A stretch of 64,000 nucleotides of DNA from Pyropia yezoensis (lineage: Eukaryota > Rhodophyta > Bangiophyceae > Bangiales > Bangiaceae), in the NCBI GenBank assembly GCA_009829735.1, contig CM020619.1:30530063-30594062 (forward strand). The letters are read 5' to 3'. The position numbers were made by a program, and so were the translations under genes. The first letter of the stretch is position 1. Every line of letters starts with the position of its first letter. Below are positions 10,216 through 20,095 of the stretch, one piece after another. Below the pieces are notes generated by a model. That model searched no databases and was not told where the DNA came from. It saw only the letters and a list, made by a program, of their open reading frames with translations.

Positions 10216-11682
10216 GAGCGTGGGCGGACACGGAGTGCTTGAAAGGGAACAGGGCGGGAGAGAGGGAAGGGGGAGGGGGGGGGCGTGTGGCAGCCAGATG
10301 GGTATGTACGGCTCATGAAGGGGGGGAGGGGGCAGCCGCTGTGCCTGCGGTTCGTGACACACCGATTGTAAACGCTGAACATTTTAGTCACCTATTGTGC
10401 GTCCCGTAAAAAGTGGACGTGCACAGGTCGTGCAGTGTGGGTTTGATTGGTCCAGTGGCCGATATTTGACAAGATCACGACACGTGCACGTCCACTTTTT
10501 ACGGGACGCACTATACCTACCGACCAACTTTTGGTCTCGTGGAACGGGCAGCCTCTCCCCTTCACCCTCTTGCTCTCTGTCCCTTCCCTCCTCCGCCCTC
10601 TTCCCCACCCCTTTGCGACGAGGCGTTGCTCCTCACTGTCCTGCCGTCGCTGCCAAGAAATGGGAGCCCCACCGTCAAACGGCGGGAGGGCCGCTTTCGC
10701 CGTCCCCCCCCCCCCGTCAGTGCCAGATGTACTGGCGCACAAGGGCAGACGACCAAAGAACATCGACCAGAAAATTGAAAGACCCGCACCGATCCGCCAC
10801 CTCCCCATTCCTCCCCGACATCCTCCCACTCCCCCACCCTCTCCCCCGTTGAGGGCGGCCCCCCCTGCAAAGGCCTTGCCAGCGGGGCCACCGCCTACGT
10901 GTGCGCCGCGTGGCCGACACAGGGGTGCGTGGATGGTCCCTTTGATCGGGGAGGGGAGGGCGTCGCGAGAGCGACGCATGTGTTTGCCTCGGGGTTGGGG
11001 GCGGTGCCGCTCCGCCGCGGCAGTCACCCCCCCAACGGACTGGTGAGTCCAGCAGAAGGCACGACGGGTAGGACCCGCCGCCACGCCCACGACGGGTGGA
11101 ACCCGTTGGTGCCGCACAGGCACTGGCGGCAACTGGTAAATAGACTGTAGTTACCGTGCGACGGCCATCACACGGCGGGGCTTGGAGCAGGCTGGGGGCG
11201 ACTCGTTCTGCAGTGAAAGGGCAGCCCACAGCACGCGCGCCCTCATTTGGCTGGCGACCGCCGCCGCACCAAAGCGGCTCGTCAAACTCCTCTCGCGTGT
11301 CCCCCTCGACCGACCGCGTCGCCGCCAGTTTGTCCGCCGCGGCGCCGAAGCGTTCCCACCGACGGCGACAAGCAGCGTTGCCACCGACGGCGACAGTGGT
11401 GCTCGAATGTGAGTGACACGCGGGATGGTCACTGGGATCGAGTAGTACGTGCATCTGTCTCAGAGAGGTCAGGGTCAGGGGGGTATGGGGGGCGGGGGAG
11501 TCTTGTTGTGGGGACCGCTTCACGGTGGGGGCGTGTTTGCTCACTCTCTGTACACGTATTGTTACCCGCGCCCGTGGCAGACGCCCCCTCACCCCCTCCG
11601 CCCCTCCCTCAGCCTCCCCTCTCTCTCACCAACCCTACCACCCACCCGCCCTCCCTCCAAACCCCGCCCGCCATCCATCACC
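10216..11682. other. 1.5-kb spacer between convergent paralogues
   Basis: No supported gene. It holds the inverted repeat at 10397-10511 and pyrimidine-rich stretches at 10560-10620 and 11580-11720. TGTAA at 10367-10371 lies about 150 nt after the stop of the upstream gene and is a possible polyadenylation signal. Confidence 0.5.
10397..10511. repeat. 28-bp perfect inverted repeat with 59-bp spacer
   Basis: Bases 10397-10424 (GTGCGTCCCGTAAAAAGTGG...) are the exact reverse complement of 10484-10511. Pairing extends with a few mismatches on both sides to about 38 bp per arm. The unit is about 115-130 bp and could be a small MITE or a strong RNA hairpin in the 3' UTR of the upstream gene. Confidence 0.85.
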
Positions 11683-12753
11683 CTACGCCCCACCCGCCGC
11701 TTCTGCCCGCCCCACCCGTGCCCTGTACGCAAAATAGGGCCCAATGAGGGCGGTCAGGAGGACGAGCCCCGAGTGGAAGGCCCCCGCCTGTGGCGGCCCC
11801 CCCCCCTCAATGGCCCCCACCTGCACAATCGTAAAGTTGAGGTACGCCAGCAGGTAGTTGACCACCGTCAACGCCAGGAAGGGCTTGAACGCCGATGACA
11901 CTGCCGAGGCGACCATCCCCGCCAGCCCCGTGGCGGTCATGGACAGGCCGGTAAAGAGGGTCATGAGGGGGAAGACACCCACGTGCGGGGGGGCACCAAA
12001 AAAGGCGGGGCCGAGGCGGCCCGAACCCCCATTGGCAGCGCCCAGCAACAGCCCGCCGGCAATGGTCGTCGACAGGCCGCCCAGCACCATGTTGCCATTC
12101 CAAAACACCCCCCGCACCGCCGCCATGGCCGCATCCCGGGCGCTCGCCTTGCCCGGCGGGGACTGGTGCGCGAGCAGCCGCATGCCAAACGCAAACTGGC
12201 CCCCCTGCAGCGCCAGGCACAGCGCGATGGAGGTGAGGATGCCCATGGCGATGAACCAGCGGGACCCGCCGACAGAGTCAAAGGGGAAGATGGGGGCCTC
12301 CAGGTACCGCGCCCGGTACGAGGGGATGAGAAACACGTAAATGACAAACACAAACCAGCTCTGGACCGTTTGGGTGACGAGGAAGGCGAGCGTCACCATC
12401 CGGCTGTGGGCGTTGAAAAAGGCGGCGCCACACCCGACAATCACCCCCGACAGCCCAAAGATGCACTCCATCAGGGAGGCGAGAAAGGGGAGGATGGGCG
12501 GCAGCACCTCGGTGGGCCGGTCCGACGGCAGCAGCTCCTGCGCGGGGTTGGACAGGATGAACCGGACGGTGCCCTCGGTGAGGACGAGCGCCGACCACAG
12601 CGCCAGCAGCGCCGCTGCCTCTTGGCGCTTGGCCGTGTGGGCGGCCACGGCGGTGGCGGCAACGCCGCCGCCGCCGCGGCCGACGCCACCCTCCATCTGT
12701 GGCTCCCGCTCAGCGGGGTAGGCGCCCCCGTCCGATGCGGACCGGTCCGACAT
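11683..12753 (-). CDS. multi-pass membrane protein, 356 aa (paralogue B)
   Basis: This is a close paralogue of the protein at 9148-10215, on the opposite strand and converging with it. The start is an ATG at 12753. It has the same eight-helix layout and near-identical blocks such as ALWSALVLTEGTVRF, SLMECIFGLSGVIVG and TQTVQSWFVF. Divergence is concentrated in the first 35 residues (Gly/Ala-rich here), the loop after the fifth segment (shorter here) and the last 15 residues. The intact frame and domain-level conservation suggest that both copies are functional. The upstream side is unusual: a 57-nt poly(G) tract begins about 60 bp from the ATG. The function is unknown; membrane carrier-like activity is an inference from topology only. 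Confidence 0.85.
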   Translation of the reverse strand: MSDRSASDGGAYPAEREPQMEGGVGRGGGGVAATAVAAHTAKRQEAAALLALWSALVLTEGTVRFILSNPAQELLPSDRPTEVLPPILPFLASLMECIFGLSGVIVGCGAAFFNAHSRMVTLAFLVTQTVQSWFVFVIYVFLIPSYRARYLEAPIFPFDSVGGSRWFIAMGILTSIALCLALQGGQFAFGMRLLAHQSPPGKASARDAAMAAVRGVFWNGNMVLGGLSTTIAGGLLLGAANGGSGRLGPAFFGAPPHVGVFPLMTLFTGLSMTATGLAGMVASAVSSAFKPFLALTVVNYLLAYLNFTIVQVGAIEGGGPPQAGAFHSGLVLLTALIGPYFAYRARVGRAEAAGGA

Positions 12754-12811
12754 GGGGGCGGACTTGTGGGGGGGGGGGGGGAGGGGGCAAAGGGGGGGAG
12801 GCGCCGCCAGG

Positions 12812-12812
<1 letters not shown>

Positions 12813-12869
<57 letters not shown>
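12813..12869 (+). repeat. poly(G) tract, 57 nt
   Basis: An uninterrupted run of G about 60 bp upstream of the ATG of paralogue B. It is able to form G-quadruplexes; its length in the real genome may differ because such runs are hard to sequence. Confidence 0.8.
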
Positions 12870-12870
<1 letters not shown>

Positions 12871-13155
12871 AGCGGGGGGACGGAGGTGTGGAGTGGAGGT
12901 GAGGTCAATGGAGCGGATGCGGGTGGCGGTGGGTTGACGCTGCGGGAGGCGGGGCGGCGCTGCTCGGCGGAGGGTGGGGCCGAGGGGAGGAGCGCCGCGG
13001 CAATTAATAGTGTCCGCCGCAGTCGGCGGCCGCCGCCAACGTCTGGCCGGCAGCCGCCGCCGGTCACCCCCACCACCCCACTGTGCAGCGGCGGCGCATG
13101 GTGCTTGGGAGGACGGTGGGTACCCACCACCCGGGTGGGGGCGAGGGCGGCGGGT

Positions 13156-13199
<44 letters not shown>
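13156..13199 (+). repeat. poly(G) tract, 44 nt
   Basis: A second uninterrupted G run in the same intergenic region; shorter runs follow near 13458-13479 and 13938-13955. Confidence 0.8.
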
Positions 13200-13201
<2 letters not shown>

Positions 13202-14593
13202 GCGGTGGAGAAAAAGGACCGCCTCGGCAGTTCCTCCCGGCCGCCGCGCGCCTTTTAACGGGGGGCAAAGAAGAAAGAGGGCGGACGGGTGGCGCTGCGG
13301 CGGCGGCCGCCGCCGCCACCCCCACCGCGGTGCAGGGGCGGCGGGCGGCAGAGCGGCAGCCCGCCCGCCCCCCTTCCCCTCCCTCTGCCCACCGCCCAGT
13401 GTCACTGGGCCAACAGGGGTGGGTGGGGGTGGTGGGCGGAGCGGAGAAAAAGGCGGGGTGGGGGGGGGGGGGGGGGGGGACGACCGCCGGCCACTTGGGC
13501 ACTTGGAGGAATAGAAAAGGCGTGTACCGGCACGCGCCGGGCGGGCGCAGGGCGCCGCCCGCAACCGTGCGCGACGCCCGCGGCGGCGGCGGGTCCCGCG
13601 GGGGGCCCGACCGGAGGGGGTGGTGGCGTGCCTCGGCACTGAGCCCGGCCCAGTGGGGTGGGCGGGGAAGGGGAGGGGGGGGGGGAGGGTACACGCACAG
13701 CCCCCGCCCCTGCCGTCTGGAGCGTGACACACGCGATGGGGATGGGGCTTCTGCCGCAGGGCTCGCGGGGGGGGGGGCGCGTGCCGCCGCATGGCAGCGG
13801 GAGGGAGGGGGTGGGGGGCGCGGGACGCGCACGATGAACGCCCTCGCCCGCGGGGGGGGGGGGAGCTGTCAGCAGATGACCCCCAGTCTATAGCTGGACA
13901 AGGCGAGCTTGGGAGAGACCCGCGGGAGGGGGGGCGGGAGGGGGGGGGGGGGGGGGCGGGGGTGGGGGGGACGCTTTCGACCCTCGCGTCATTGATGGGC
14001 GGCGCGTGGGAGGGAGGAAGGAGGGGGCCAGCCTCTGGTGTGCACGGTGGTGGTCGGCCTTTTGACCGAGGCGGTGGAGAAAAGGGGTGCGCCTCTGAGG
14101 AGTGTCGGCCTTTGGAGGGGGCGGGCTCAGCCGTCGCCCCCCCGTGATCCAGTTGCCTACGGACCAGGTGCCAACAGTATTCTCCAGGCCAAGTACGAAG
14201 ATAGATCCTATGTACCGAACAGAGCTTGTTCCACACCAAAAAGAAAAGATTATGCTTTCAACTGAAATCACACAATTGTACACAACTATGGTGTGCGCCG
14301 ACGTGGCCCGTTTCGTTCGCTGTGGCCGTCACGCCCGCGCGCTTCGGCCACCGCCACCGGCTTCATCACCCCCTCCCTTTCTCCCTTGCTCTGCCGCTTT
14401 CTTGCGTCTCCTCCCCCCCCACCTTTCACCTTTTCCCCTCCCCCCCCTCCTTTCCCCTCTTCGCCCTATTTCGTTTCCCCCTTTCGGCCTTCCCGTTCTT
14501 TCTCGCGCCACCCCCCCCTTCGTTGTCCCCCCCCATCCCCTCCTGCCTGCCTCCCCTCCCTCGCCGCCCTCCCCCTCTTGCTGGTGCCGCGCC

Positions 14594-15361
14594 ATGAAGG
14601 TGGACGCGGCACGGGCGCTGCTCGCCGTCGGCCAAGCGGATGGCCCAGTTCCCGCCATGATGGCGGCGAGCCACCTCGCCCGTACGGGCCCCTACGCGGT
14701 GCAGCTGACCGCCCCGGAGCGCCTGTCCCGGCAGGCCTACATGCAGCGCAAGGTGGCGGAGCGGGACCCGCGGGTGGCGGGTGACCCATACACCGCGTCG
14801 GCGACCGAGGTGGGCGTCAACCTCCGCCGCGCCGCGGCTGCCGCCGCGTCAGCGCCCGGCGGCGGCGTGGGCGGCGGCAGGAGCAGCAGCGGCGCGGCGG
14901 CGCGGCCGAGTGCCGCGGCGGTCAGCGCTGCCACCGCCGCGGCGGCGCCCGCCGCGGCAGCCGCCGCGGCGACCGCCGACGCGGCGCGGTCGTGGGCGAC
15001 CATCCCCGTTGCGGAGCGGACAGAGGAGACGGAGCGGGAGCTCCGCATCCTCGGCTCCCGCAAGGCGCTGGACCCCAAGCGCTTTTACAAGGCCACCGGC
15101 ACGACGACGGGGAAGCGCGGCAAGTGGGCGCCCGACCGCTTCCACGTTGGCACCGTCGTTGCGCCGGCGGCCGAGTTTTTCTCCGCCCGCCTCGCCCGGC
15201 GGGAGCGCCACGACTCGTTTGCGGGGGAGCTGCTCGCCGACGGTGCGTTTTTGGAGCGCTCGGAGCGCAAGGTGGGGCAGATCTGGTCCAAGCAGCGGAG
15301 CGGCCTCAAGCGGGGGGGGGGGCGGGTCACCAAGGGCGGGGGAAAGGGCGGCAGGCGGTGA
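14594..15361 (+). CDS. FCF2: Fcf2-type pre-rRNA processing protein, 255 aa
   Basis: Fcf2 is an essential nucleolar component of the small-subunit processome in yeast (human relative DNTTIP2), needed for early cleavages that release 18S rRNA. The C-terminal half here carries the family core: TEETERELRILGSRKALDPK, RFYKATG, FHVGTVVAPAAEFFSARL, RRERHDSFAGELLAD and a basic tail (KRGGGRVTKGGGKGGRR). These match the known order of an LDPKRFYK block, a GTV/I-x-PxEF block and an ERxxxxxxELLAD block. Residues about 75-135 are an Ala/Gly/Ser linker. The first ATG of the conserved frame is at 14594 (GCCATGA); the frame is open further upstream but without conserved sequence. There are no introns. It lies in tandem with the La gene 0.5 kb downstream. 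Confidence 0.88.
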   Translation: MKVDAARALLAVGQADGPVPAMMAASHLARTGPYAVQLTAPERLSRQAYMQRKVAERDPRVAGDPYTASATEVGVNLRRAAAAAASAPGGGVGGGRSSSGAAARPSAAAVSAATAAAAPAAAAAAATADAARSWATIPVAERTEETERELRILGSRKALDPKRFYKATGTTTGKRGKWAPDRFHVGTVVAPAAEFFSARLARRERHDSFAGELLADGAFLERSERKVGQIWSKQRSGLKRGGGRVTKGGGKGGRR

Positions 15362-15877
15362 GGCTACACGCAGTGGTGCGGCGCGAGTCTCTTTTCTTTT
15401 TTCTGCCACGCCCATGTCCATGCACTTTTCTTTTTTGCTGTCCAGCTGCTTTCCAGGGTGTGCTCTCCGCCCCCCTTCCCGTCGACCCTCCCACTCTGGC
15501 TTCTCCAGCCTCTTCTCAAGTGTGTTTTGGAGCGCTAGTCGTAAGTGTAGTATTTTCTCTACGCCCTCGGTGTAATTTATAATTGTTCATCAATACAGAT
15601 CCCAATTGATCGTAAGCGATGCGCAAGTGAGGAGTACGCGACAAAGGCTTTGAGGGAGGGAGGCTACTAACGAATGATCAACTTCCGGGACCGCCGGCGA
15701 CCCACGCAGCCTCGACGCCGGCGCACGCCACCGTGCCCAGCGTAGACTCGGTCGGCCACTTCACTTGACGACGGCGGGTAAAGCGGCAGCCCGTGCGGCG
15801 CGTCCATCCCTCGTCTAGCTGCTTCTTGCCGTACCTTGTTGCAACTGCCTCCCGTGGAAAACACCGCGGACAGCACC
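15362..15877. other. intergenic Fcf2-La
   Basis: Moderate GC for this window; contains TGTAA at 15571-15575, 210 nt after the Fcf2 stop, as a possible polyadenylation signal. No ORF is supported. Confidence 0.4.
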
Positions 15878-17701
15878 ATGGATGCCCCGGCGAGTGTCAA
15901 GGAGGAGACCATGGATGCCCCAGCGGGCGTCAAGGAGGAGACGATGGACGTGACGGGACTGGCAACGGCGGCGCCGCCCGTGACAGCGGTGGCGACCCCT
16001 ACGGACACAAAGGCGCCCGCTGTTGCAGCAAAGGAGGAGCCGGCGTCTGCAGCGCCTGTCAAGTCCGAGTCAGGGCCCACGGCGGTGGCCACGCCCGCCA
16101 CAGCGGGTTCGACAGCGCCTGCTGCGGCGGAGGCAGCGGCGCCCGCGCCCGCCGCGGCGCCGGCCCCCATCCCTGCCGACACGCCCCTTCCCGACGGCTT
16201 GGACCTGCCCGCCATGCGTACGCAGGTCGAGTACTACTTTTCCGACGCCAACCTTCCCCGTGACAAGTTTCTGAAGTCTAAGGTGGACGAAACTGTTGAT
16301 GGCTATGTGCCCCTGGCCACGCTAGCCACGTTTAAGAAGCTCATGGCGCTGAATGCCACGCCCGCTGCGCTGGCGGCGGCCCTCACTGCGTCCACGGCAC
16401 TGGTACTGGACGACTCACGCGCGCTGGTGCGTCGGGCAACGCCCCTTCCCCCTCCTGACAAGCTCCCTGACTGGCGCTCTCGTTCCATCTACGCCCGCGG
16501 CTGGAAGCCCAACACCATTGAGCCCACCGTCGAGGCGGTGCGGGAGGTTTTTGCTCCCTATGGTAACGTCACGTCGGTGCGGGTTCGTCGTTGGTTGTCC
16601 GAGCCAGGCAAGACGCGGCACTTCAGGGGGTCGGTCTTTGTCGAGTTTGATGCTGATGAGGCTGCCGACCGGGTGCTGGCCGAGGACACCCACACCATTC
16701 AGGTGGCGGTGGCCGACACGTTGGTGGACACCACGAAGACGGACGGTGGGGCGCCGCCTCCCCCGCCCGCGGCGTCAGCAGCCGCTCCTGATGCTGGCTC
16801 CACTGGCGCTGATGCGCCCGCTGGCCCGGAAATGACCACTGTTGCCCTGACGGTCATGTCTATCGACGCGCACGCCAAGAAGAAGGCAGCCGAGCGTGCG
16901 GAGCGAGCAGAGAAGGTGAAGGCACGCGCGGAGGCTCGCAAGGGTACGGCTGGGGGTGGTGCTGAAGGTGGCACCGCCGCGGCGGTACCCGCGCGGGAGC
17001 TGACGCCGGGGATGGTCGTCCGTCTGACGGGTCTCCCCGCCACGGCGACGCGGGAAGACCTCAAGGAGGCGTTTGAGACATTCGGCAAGGTCGCATGGGT
17101 GGACTACAACAAGGGCGACGTGGCGGGCCATTTGCGGTTTGACACGCCCGGCGCAGCGGCAGCTGCGGCCGCCGCGTCGCCGGCGCCCTTGGTGGTTGGC
17201 GCGGTGCCGGCACTCTCCCTGCTGACGGGAGAGCCCGAGGTTGCCTACTGGACGGAGCTGTGGGCCAAGCAGGACGCCAAGCGGTCGGCGGGGAAGAAGC
17301 GCGACCGTGATGGGGGCGGTGGAGGTGGGCGCTACGGGGGTGGCTCGCACAAGCGGGCGCGTGGGGGGGGTTACGGGGGAGGTGGCGGCCGGGGGGGCGG
17401 CCGGGGGGGTGGCCGGGGGGGGGGGCGGGGAGGCGGCCGCGGCCGTGGGGGGGGGCGTGATGGAGGTCGTGGGGGGGGGGTGAGCAATGGGGCTGCGGCT
17501 GCCGCGACAGCGTCCGGGGCAGCGTCCGCGGCAGCTCCCGCGGCAGCGCCCGCGGCAGCGCCCGCGGCAGCGCCCGCGGCGGCGGGGCCGGCTGCGCCCG
17601 CTGCCGCAGCGGCGCCCGCGGCGCCCGCAGCGGCGCCTGCGGCGGCGCCCGCAGCGACGCCTGCTGCTGCTCCCGCGGCGGCGGTGGCGAAGACCGAGTG
17701 A
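15878..17701 (+). CDS. La protein (La motif plus two RRMs), 607 aa
   Basis: La binds the 3' oligo(U) of new RNA polymerase III transcripts and assists their maturation in the nucleus. The start is the ATG at 15878 (CACCATGG); the frame is open slightly further only from TTG codons. After an Ala/Glu-rich N-terminus with three near-identical VKEETMD-type repeats, the La motif occupies about residues 107-190 (VEYYFSDANLPRDKFL). RRM1 is at about 200-285 (SIYARGWK...GSVFVEF). A second RRM at about 377-450 has KVAWVDYNKGDVAGHLRF, resembling the atypical RRM2 of human La. Then follow an RGG/Gly-rich basic segment (about 485-535) and an unusual Ala/Pro tail (about 535-607), coded by tandem GC-rich repeats. 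That tail is not typical of La and may be a lineage-specific extension. Confidence 0.93.
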   Translation: MDAPASVKEETMDAPAGVKEETMDVTGLATAAPPVTAVATPTDTKAPAVAAKEEPASAAPVKSESGPTAVATPATAGSTAPAAAEAAAPAPAAAPAPIPADTPLPDGLDLPAMRTQVEYYFSDANLPRDKFLKSKVDETVDGYVPLATLATFKKLMALNATPAALAAALTASTALVLDDSRALVRRATPLPPPDKLPDWRSRSIYARGWKPNTIEPTVEAVREVFAPYGNVTSVRVRRWLSEPGKTRHFRGSVFVEFDADEAADRVLAEDTHTIQVAVADTLVDTTKTDGGAPPPPPAASAAAPDAGSTGADAPAGPEMTTVALTVMSIDAHAKKKAAERAERAEKVKARAEARKGTAGGGAEGGTAAAVPARELTPGMVVRLTGLPATATREDLKEAFETFGKVAWVDYNKGDVAGHLRFDTPGAAAAAAAASPAPLVVGAVPALSLLTGEPEVAYWTELWAKQDAKRSAGKKRDRDGGGGGGRYGGGSHKRARGGGYGGGGGRGGGRGGGRGGGRGGGRGRGGGRDGGRGGGVSNGAAAAATASGAASAAAPAAAPAAAPAAAPAAAGPAAPAAAAAPAAPAAAPAAAPAATPAAAPAAAVAKTE

Positions 17702-18273
17702 TTTTGTCGTGGGCGGGGTTTGGCCAGCATAGGGGTGGCCACCTGCCGGGCGGGGTGCGCCCTCGTCGGTGGCGGTGGACATGGCAGGGGGCGCGTCGGC
17801 CGCTGGGCTCCGGCTGCCGTGTGGGAACAAAATCGACCGGGGCCCTCATTTTTTGTGGCACACCCCCTCCCACGGTGGGCGCCCCCCGCCCCGCCGCCGC
17901 ACGTGCGGCGTGAGCGCCCGCGGCAGCCACAGCCAGCTTTGGTACGGATGGATGCTCGGTGTGAGCGGGAGAATCCGGCGCCGCGGGCGCCGCCGCTGGG
18001 GGGAACCCCTACCGCACGCACTTGCACTTCATGCAACGGCGGTGGCGTGGGTGCGACAAGCAGCCGCCGCTGATGCGTCCTTGCCGTGGGGGGGTGGCAA
18101 GGGGCTGTCTGTCTGCCTTGTGGGGGCGCGCAGCCCAACCTGGAGGGAAAAGCCCCCGGCTGCACAACTGCTAAATTGAGGCCGTGCCGAGCTCGGCTCG
18201 CGAAACAAAATACGCGTGCGGGCCACCACGCGAAACAGACGCCCCCGGCTCCGCTTCCCGAGCCCAACCCGAC
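17702..18273. other. intergenic, convergent La / DHQ synthase
   Basis: 570 bp between two stop codons. No ORF or repeat stands out. Confidence 0.4.
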
Positions 18274-19710
18274 CTACGGGTTGACCACCCCTGTTCCCTC
18301 CAAGTGCACCAGCGCGTTTTCATACTCCCCGGGGCGCTCCAGAAACAGCTGCTGGTAGTACATAATCGTGTCGTACAGAACCTCCTTGTCGTAGTCGGCA
18401 GTGACCACCGCGTCGCCAACGCGGCGGAGGAGCACCAGCTTCAACACCCCGCTCTCCACCTTCTTGTCCACCGACATGTAGGTCATAAACGTCTCGAGGG
18501 TCATGGACGGCGGGGGGCGGACGGGGAGGCCCGCCCTCGCCAGCAGTGCCTCCACCCGCCGCACAGCAGCGGTACCCGCCTCGCCCGGCGGGTCAGAGGG
18601 GTGCGCTGGGAGCCAGCCGAGGCGGCGGGACATCTCTACTGCCATCACCATGCCTGCGGCCACAGCTTCGCCGTGGAGCCAGGTGCCGTAGCCCATGGCG
18701 GCCTCAATGGCGTGGCCAAAGGTGTGGCCCAGGTTGAGCGTCGCCCGCACGCCGCCCTCGCGCTCGTCGGCGGCCACCACAGCAGCCTTGTTCGCGCAGC
18801 TGGCGAGCATGGCGTGCTCCAAAGCCGCTGGGTCGCGGGCGATCATGGCCTCCATGTTGGCCTCGAGCCAGTCGAGGAGGGGCAGGTCCCGGATGAGCCC
18901 ATACTTGACCACCTCGGCAATCCCCGCTGCCAGCTGCCGGTCGTCCAGAGTAGCCAACACCGTAGCATCCACGAGCACCGCCCGAGGCTGATAGAACGCG
19001 CCAATCATGTTTTTCCCCAGCGGGTGGTTCACCGCCGTTTTGCCGCCCACTGCAGAGTCCACCACCGCCAGCAGCGTCGTTGGCAGCTGCACAAACGGTA
19101 CGCCCCGCACGTACACGGCGGCGGCAAAGCCTGTAATGTCTCCCACAACGCCCCCACCGAGCGCCAAGAGGGTCGACTTTCGGTCCAACCGCAGCTCCAT
19201 GGCGCGGTCCAGGATGGTGTTGAGTCGCTGCATGTCCTTGTACTCCTCGCCATCGGGGAGCTCCAGGACCGACACGGTCTTGCCGAGGGCGGTCAGGGCG
19301 GCCACCACCTGCTCGGCATAGAGGGGGCCAACAGTCGTGTTGGTGACGACCAGGCACTTGTCGCCGCCCACGTAGGGTGCGTACGACGCGGGGTCTGCCA
19401 GGAGGCCGTCGCCAAAGTGGATGGGGTACGTGCGCGAGTCCGCCGCCACGGTCAGGGTCGTCGCCGCGCGCACGCCGTCCGCGCCCGGCGCGGGGCGCCC
19501 ATCTGTGGGCGAGGAAGGCGAGGGGGGGGAAGAACCGTGCGCCGCCGCGGGCGTCGCGGCCATGCCCACTCGGCAGGGGGACGGCACGCGGCGGCCGGCA
19601 GGCCGCGGCAGGCCGACCGCCGCCGTCGGCTTTGGGAGGCGGCCGCACGTGGCGGGCTCGCCACACCAGCTGCTTGCGCCCAGGGAGGGCGCCACTGGAA
19701 TGAACGCCAT
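18274..19710 (-). CDS. 3-dehydroquinate synthase, plastid-targeted, 478 aa
   Basis: Converts 3-deoxy-D-arabino-heptulosonate 7-phosphate to 3-dehydroquinate, the second step of the shikimate pathway, using NAD+ and a divalent metal. The catalytic part (about residues 85-470) shows the AroB hallmarks: [55 protein letters not shown] and [12 protein letters not shown]. Metal ligands are in [20 protein letters not shown] and [10 protein letters not shown]. The preferred start is the ATG at 19710, because [14 protein letters not shown] resembles the transit-peptide starts of other plastid proteins in this window. An upstream in-frame ATG at 19797 would add 29 residues. The N-terminal 70 residues are Arg/Ser/Pro-rich and poor in acid, as expected of a transit peptide. 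It is divergent from the gene at 20096, with 385 bp between starts. Confidence 0.95.
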   Translation of the reverse strand: MAFIPVAPSLGASSWCGEPATCGRLPKPTAAVGLPRPAGRRVPSPCRVGMAATPAAAHGSSPPSPSSPTDGRPAPGADGVRAATTLTVAADSRTYPIHFGDGLLADPASYAPYVGGDKCLVVTNTTVGPLYAEQVVAALTALGKTVSVLELPDGEEYKDMQRLNTILDRAMELRLDRKSTLLALGGGVVGDITGFAAAVYVRGVPFVQLPTTLLAVVDSAVGGKTAVNHPLGKNMIGAFYQPRAVLVDATVLATLDDRQLAAGIAEVVKYGLIRDLPLLDWLEANMEAMIARDPAALEHAMLASCANKAAVVAADEREGGVRATLNLGHTFGHAIEAAMGYGTWLHGEAVAAGMVMAVEMSRRLGWLPAHPSDPPGEAGTAAVRRVEALLARAGLPVRPPPSMTLETFMTYMSVDKKVESGVLKLVLLRRVGDAVVTADYDKEVLYDTIMYYQQLFLERPGEYENALVHLEGTGVVNP

Positions 19711-20095
19711 GTGGGATGACCCTCGGGGTTGGCCGGCTGCAGCGGGGAGGAGCTGACGAGACTGCTGTGGGGCGGGGGTTGGTAAGGTCGTTATCATAGG
19801 ATGCGTCGCGAAGACGGACGCTGGTCGAGATAGATCTCACGAGCCAGAACTATGTGCACGGGAGCATTGTAATCGGTCGAGATTTGTTCCGCAGGCGACG
19901 CATCAGCTCATCTTCCAGCGCCCCGCGGCCACCCCCCCCCAGCAGTCCGTGCTCCTCGATAGATGTACGTCCAGGTGCCCCTCCAGCGTGTGTAGCTCGG
20001 ACAGACCCGTCCGTGCCCTCTGCCTTCCGGCGCTACAACACGCGTACGGCTCTTTTTCGTCGCTCACCGCTCTTCTGCTGCCCCTCCTGTTAGCA
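19711..20095. promoter_or_regulatory. shared divergent promoter region
   Basis: 385 bp separate the start codons of the DHQ synthase (-) and the MBL-fold protein (+). No clear TATA box is seen. Confidence 0.4.

Larger units (their letters stand above)
12754..14593. other. 1.8-kb G-rich divergent intergenic region
   Basis: Lies between the start of paralogue B and the start of the Fcf2 gene. It holds two giant poly(G) tracts, (C/G)-rich purine repeats and, at 14200-14290, an AT-richer stretch that may be the Fcf2 promoter. ORFs here are Gly/Arg/Pro-rich artefacts of the homopolymers. Confidence 0.5.

Noticed and set aside
12700-13893. 636-aa + strand ORF through the poly(G) region
   Set aside because: It runs antisense to paralogue B and then through homopolymer-coded Gly; artefact of composition.
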